NCBI RefSeq assembly: GCF_027497355.1
Contig: NZ_CP114909.1
Span: 5,289,001 to 5,353,000 of the forward strand
Direction: 5' to 3'
DNA: 64,000 nt
Source: Micromonospora sp. WMMA1947
Lineage (GTDB): Bacteria; Actinomycetota; Actinomycetes; Mycobacteriales; Micromonosporaceae
Position 1 is the first letter of the stretch, and each line of letters starts with the position of its first letter. The notes beneath the pieces were generated by a model. The model searched no databases and had not been told where the DNA came from. It worked only from the letters and a program-made list of their open reading frames with translations. Of this stretch, positions 62,650 through 64,000 are shown piece after piece. The translations under genes were made by a program, and so were the position numbers.

Positions 62650-63468
62650 TCACATCGGTGGCCAGGGCATCGCCGGCCACTCCTGCGGCGGCAGCGGGAA
62701 CCGGCCGGACTCGCGCAGCCGCCGGACCCGTTCCGCCAGCGCGGTCAGCTCCCCGATCGTCAGGTGCTCGGCCAGTTCCTCGCCCAGTGGGCCGGCCAGC
62801 TGCCCGGCGAGGCCGTCGAGCATCTCCACCGCGTCCGGCGGTAGCTCGCGGCCGGCCCAGCCCCACAGCACCGTCCGCAGCTTCTCCTCGACGTGGAAGC
62901 TCACGCCGTGGTCGACGCCGTAGATGCGGTCGTCCGGGCCGACGAGCACGTGCCCGCCCTTGCGGTCGGCGTTGTTGATCACCGCGTCGAGCACGACGAG
63001 CCGGGCCAGGCGGGGGTCGTCGGCGTGCGCCAGCGCGTACGCCGCCCCGTCGTCGTCACGGGCCGCGGCCACCGGGAACCAGCGCGGCGGAACCTCCCGC
63101 GCCGGCACGAACCCGACGAGCGGCTCGGCCTCGTCCGGCTCGTCGATCCAGAGCTGGCACGAGCCGGGACCGAACGGGCCGTCGCGCAGCACGGTGGGCG
63201 GCACCAAGTCCCAGCCGGTGGCCCGGGACACCAGGTACGCGGACACCTCCCGGCCGGCGAGCGTGCCGTCCGGGAAGTCCCAGAGCGGGCGCTCGCCGCG
63301 TACCGGCTTGTAGACGCAGTGCGCGGTCACGTCGCCGAGGGCGATGACACCGCGCAGCGTCGCGTTGGAGGCGTCGACGAGCCGCCCCTGGAGGGTCAGC
63401 TCACCGTCGGCGAGCAGCCGCAGCGCCTCGGCGCCGTCCTGTCGGGGCTGCAGTTCCGACGAGGTCAC
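62650..63468 (-). CDS. SCO1664-type PI3/4-kinase-like protein
   Basis: A 272-residue protein with remote similarity to phosphatidylinositol 3/4-kinases. It shows HCVYKPVRGERPLWDFPDGTLAGREVSAYLVS, VLDAVINNADRKGGHVL and IYGVDHGVSFHVEEKLRTVLWGW. The N-x-D and V-D-H-G motifs look like the catalytic and metal segments, but the real activity is unknown. It is encoded with DUF3090 (GTGA overlap) and near mshC, a conserved order in actinobacteria. Confidence 0.82.
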   Translation of the reverse strand: MTSSELQPRQDGAEALRLLADGELTLQGRLVDASNATLRGVIALGDVTAHCVYKPVRGERPLWDFPDGTLAGREVSAYLVSRATGWDLVPPTVLRDGPFGPGSCQLWIDEPDEAEPLVGFVPAREVPPRWFPVAAARDDDGAAYALAHADDPRLARLVVLDAVINNADRKGGHVLVGPDDRIYGVDHGVSFHVEEKLRTVLWGWAGRELPPDAVEMLDGLAGQLAGPLGEELAEHLTIGELTALAERVRRLRESGRFPLPPQEWPAMPWPPM

Positions 63469-64000
63469 CGGTGATAGCCGTTGTGCCGGGGGCAGAGGTG
63501 ACCGGCCGGGTCGAGCGGCTGGCCGCACAGCGGGCAGGGAGGCCGGCCGGCGTTCACGACACGCTTGGCCCGCTCGATGAACTCGCGGGTCGCCTCCGGG
63601 GTCAGCCGGACCCGCAGGCGGTCGAGGTCGTCGTCCGGTTCGTCCGGGTCCTCGTCGGCGTCGTCGTCCGCGTCGCCCAGCTCGACCTCGACCTCCGCCT
63701 CACCGACGGCGATCGCCTCGATCACCACGGTGGCGGTGTCCACGTCGAAGGCCAGGCCCAGCGTGCCGACCCGGAACTCCTCGTCCACGGGCGTGTCGAG
63801 CGGCTCGTTGTCACCGGTCGCCGCGGCGGCCGTCTCCGGCAGCTTCACGCCGAACCGGCGCTGCGCCTCGGTGAGCAGCTCCTCGAGCTTCTCGGCGAGC
63901 AACGACACCTGGACCTTCTCCAGCGACACGCTGACCAGCCGGCCGCCGCCGCGCGCCTGGAGGAAGAACGTGCGCTCCCCCGGCGGGCCGACCGTACCGG
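63465..64000 (-). CDS. DUF3090-family protein (5' end outside window)
   Basis: The gene runs off the right edge; 178 codons are present. The protein has ERTFFLQARGGGRLVSVSLEKVQVSLLAEKLEELL near the visible start, an acidic stretch (DADDDADEDPDEPDDDLDR) and a C-terminal zinc-like end CPLCGQPLDPAGHLCPRHNG. The function is unknown, but it is coupled to the SCO1664-type gene. The start codon would lie a few dozen bases beyond the window. Confidence 0.85.
   Translation of the reverse strand, partial: GTVGPPGERTFFLQARGGGRLVSVSLEKVQVSLLAEKLEELLTEAQRRFGVKLPETAAAATGDNEPLDTPVDEEFRVGTLGLAFDVDTATVVIEAIAVGEAEVEVELGDADDDADEDPDEPDDDLDRLRVRLTPEATREFIERAKRVVNAGRPPCPLCGQPLDPAGHLCPRHNGYHR

Overview
The window is high-GC DNA from a mycelial actinobacterium, most likely Micromonospora or a close relative in Micromonosporaceae. 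Reasons: a complete Pup-proteasome locus, a mycothiol ligase (mshC), the pafBC-tatA-tatC-helY neighbourhood, secreted polysaccharide-degrading enzymes carrying CBM2 modules with Pro/Thr linkers, many GTG starts, and many leaderless promoters (TANNNT 6-7 nt before the start codon). No rRNA, tRNA, CRISPR or prophage was seen. The genus call is an inference from gene content; no comparison was run.

Layout. 1-2.9 kb: an OmpR-type two-component pair (kinase cut by the window edge), then a small operon of STAS, GlsB-like, zinc-ribbon STAS and BON proteins. 2.9-13.5 kb: a CBM2-GH5 cellulase behind a CebR-type operator, an AurF-like diiron protein divergent from a TetR regulator, a YdcF-like protein, a glycosyltransferase, a frameshifted SDR gene, a cysteine-free L36, an esterase-CBM2 enzyme, a DUF4037 protein, a FEN-type 5'-3' exonuclease and an MHYT sensor. 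13.6-36 kb: the proteasome neighbourhood, read mostly leftward (mpa, dop, pup, prcB, prcA, pafA, pafB, pafC, tatA, tatC, then helY), interrupted by rightward or unrelated genes (DUF3866, CDF transporter, BtuF-like protein, fasciclin protein, lipid kinase, EamA permease, HAD hydrolase). A degenerate endonuclease-VII-like frame is wedged between pup and prcB and overlaps both.

36-54 kb: trmI and an M50 protease, a RecB-like nuclease, an orphan NarL-type regulator, a MacB/LolCDE-type ABC exporter pair, a HAD phosphatase apparently starting at CTG, a zinc metallopeptidase lipoprotein, a MerR cassette, an ECF sigma factor with a SnoaL-like tail, several small membrane or secreted proteins, and two secreted enzymes (EEP nuclease/phosphatase, GH43). 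54-64 kb: metH, a PAC2 protein, a GntR/HutC regulator, an IS110-family element, then mshC, a SCO1664-type kinase-like protein and DUF3090 (cut by the window edge).

The most interesting object is the IS110 element at about 59.70-61.09 kb. Its ends can be set by a shared CT core, because the two flanks rejoin into a copy of a short dispersed repeat present elsewhere in the window. Upstream of its transposase, the non-coding end folds into a 5' hairpin and two internal-loop structures. One loop carries short matches to the rebuilt target and the other carries matches to the element ends, which is the architecture expected of a bridge (seek) RNA.
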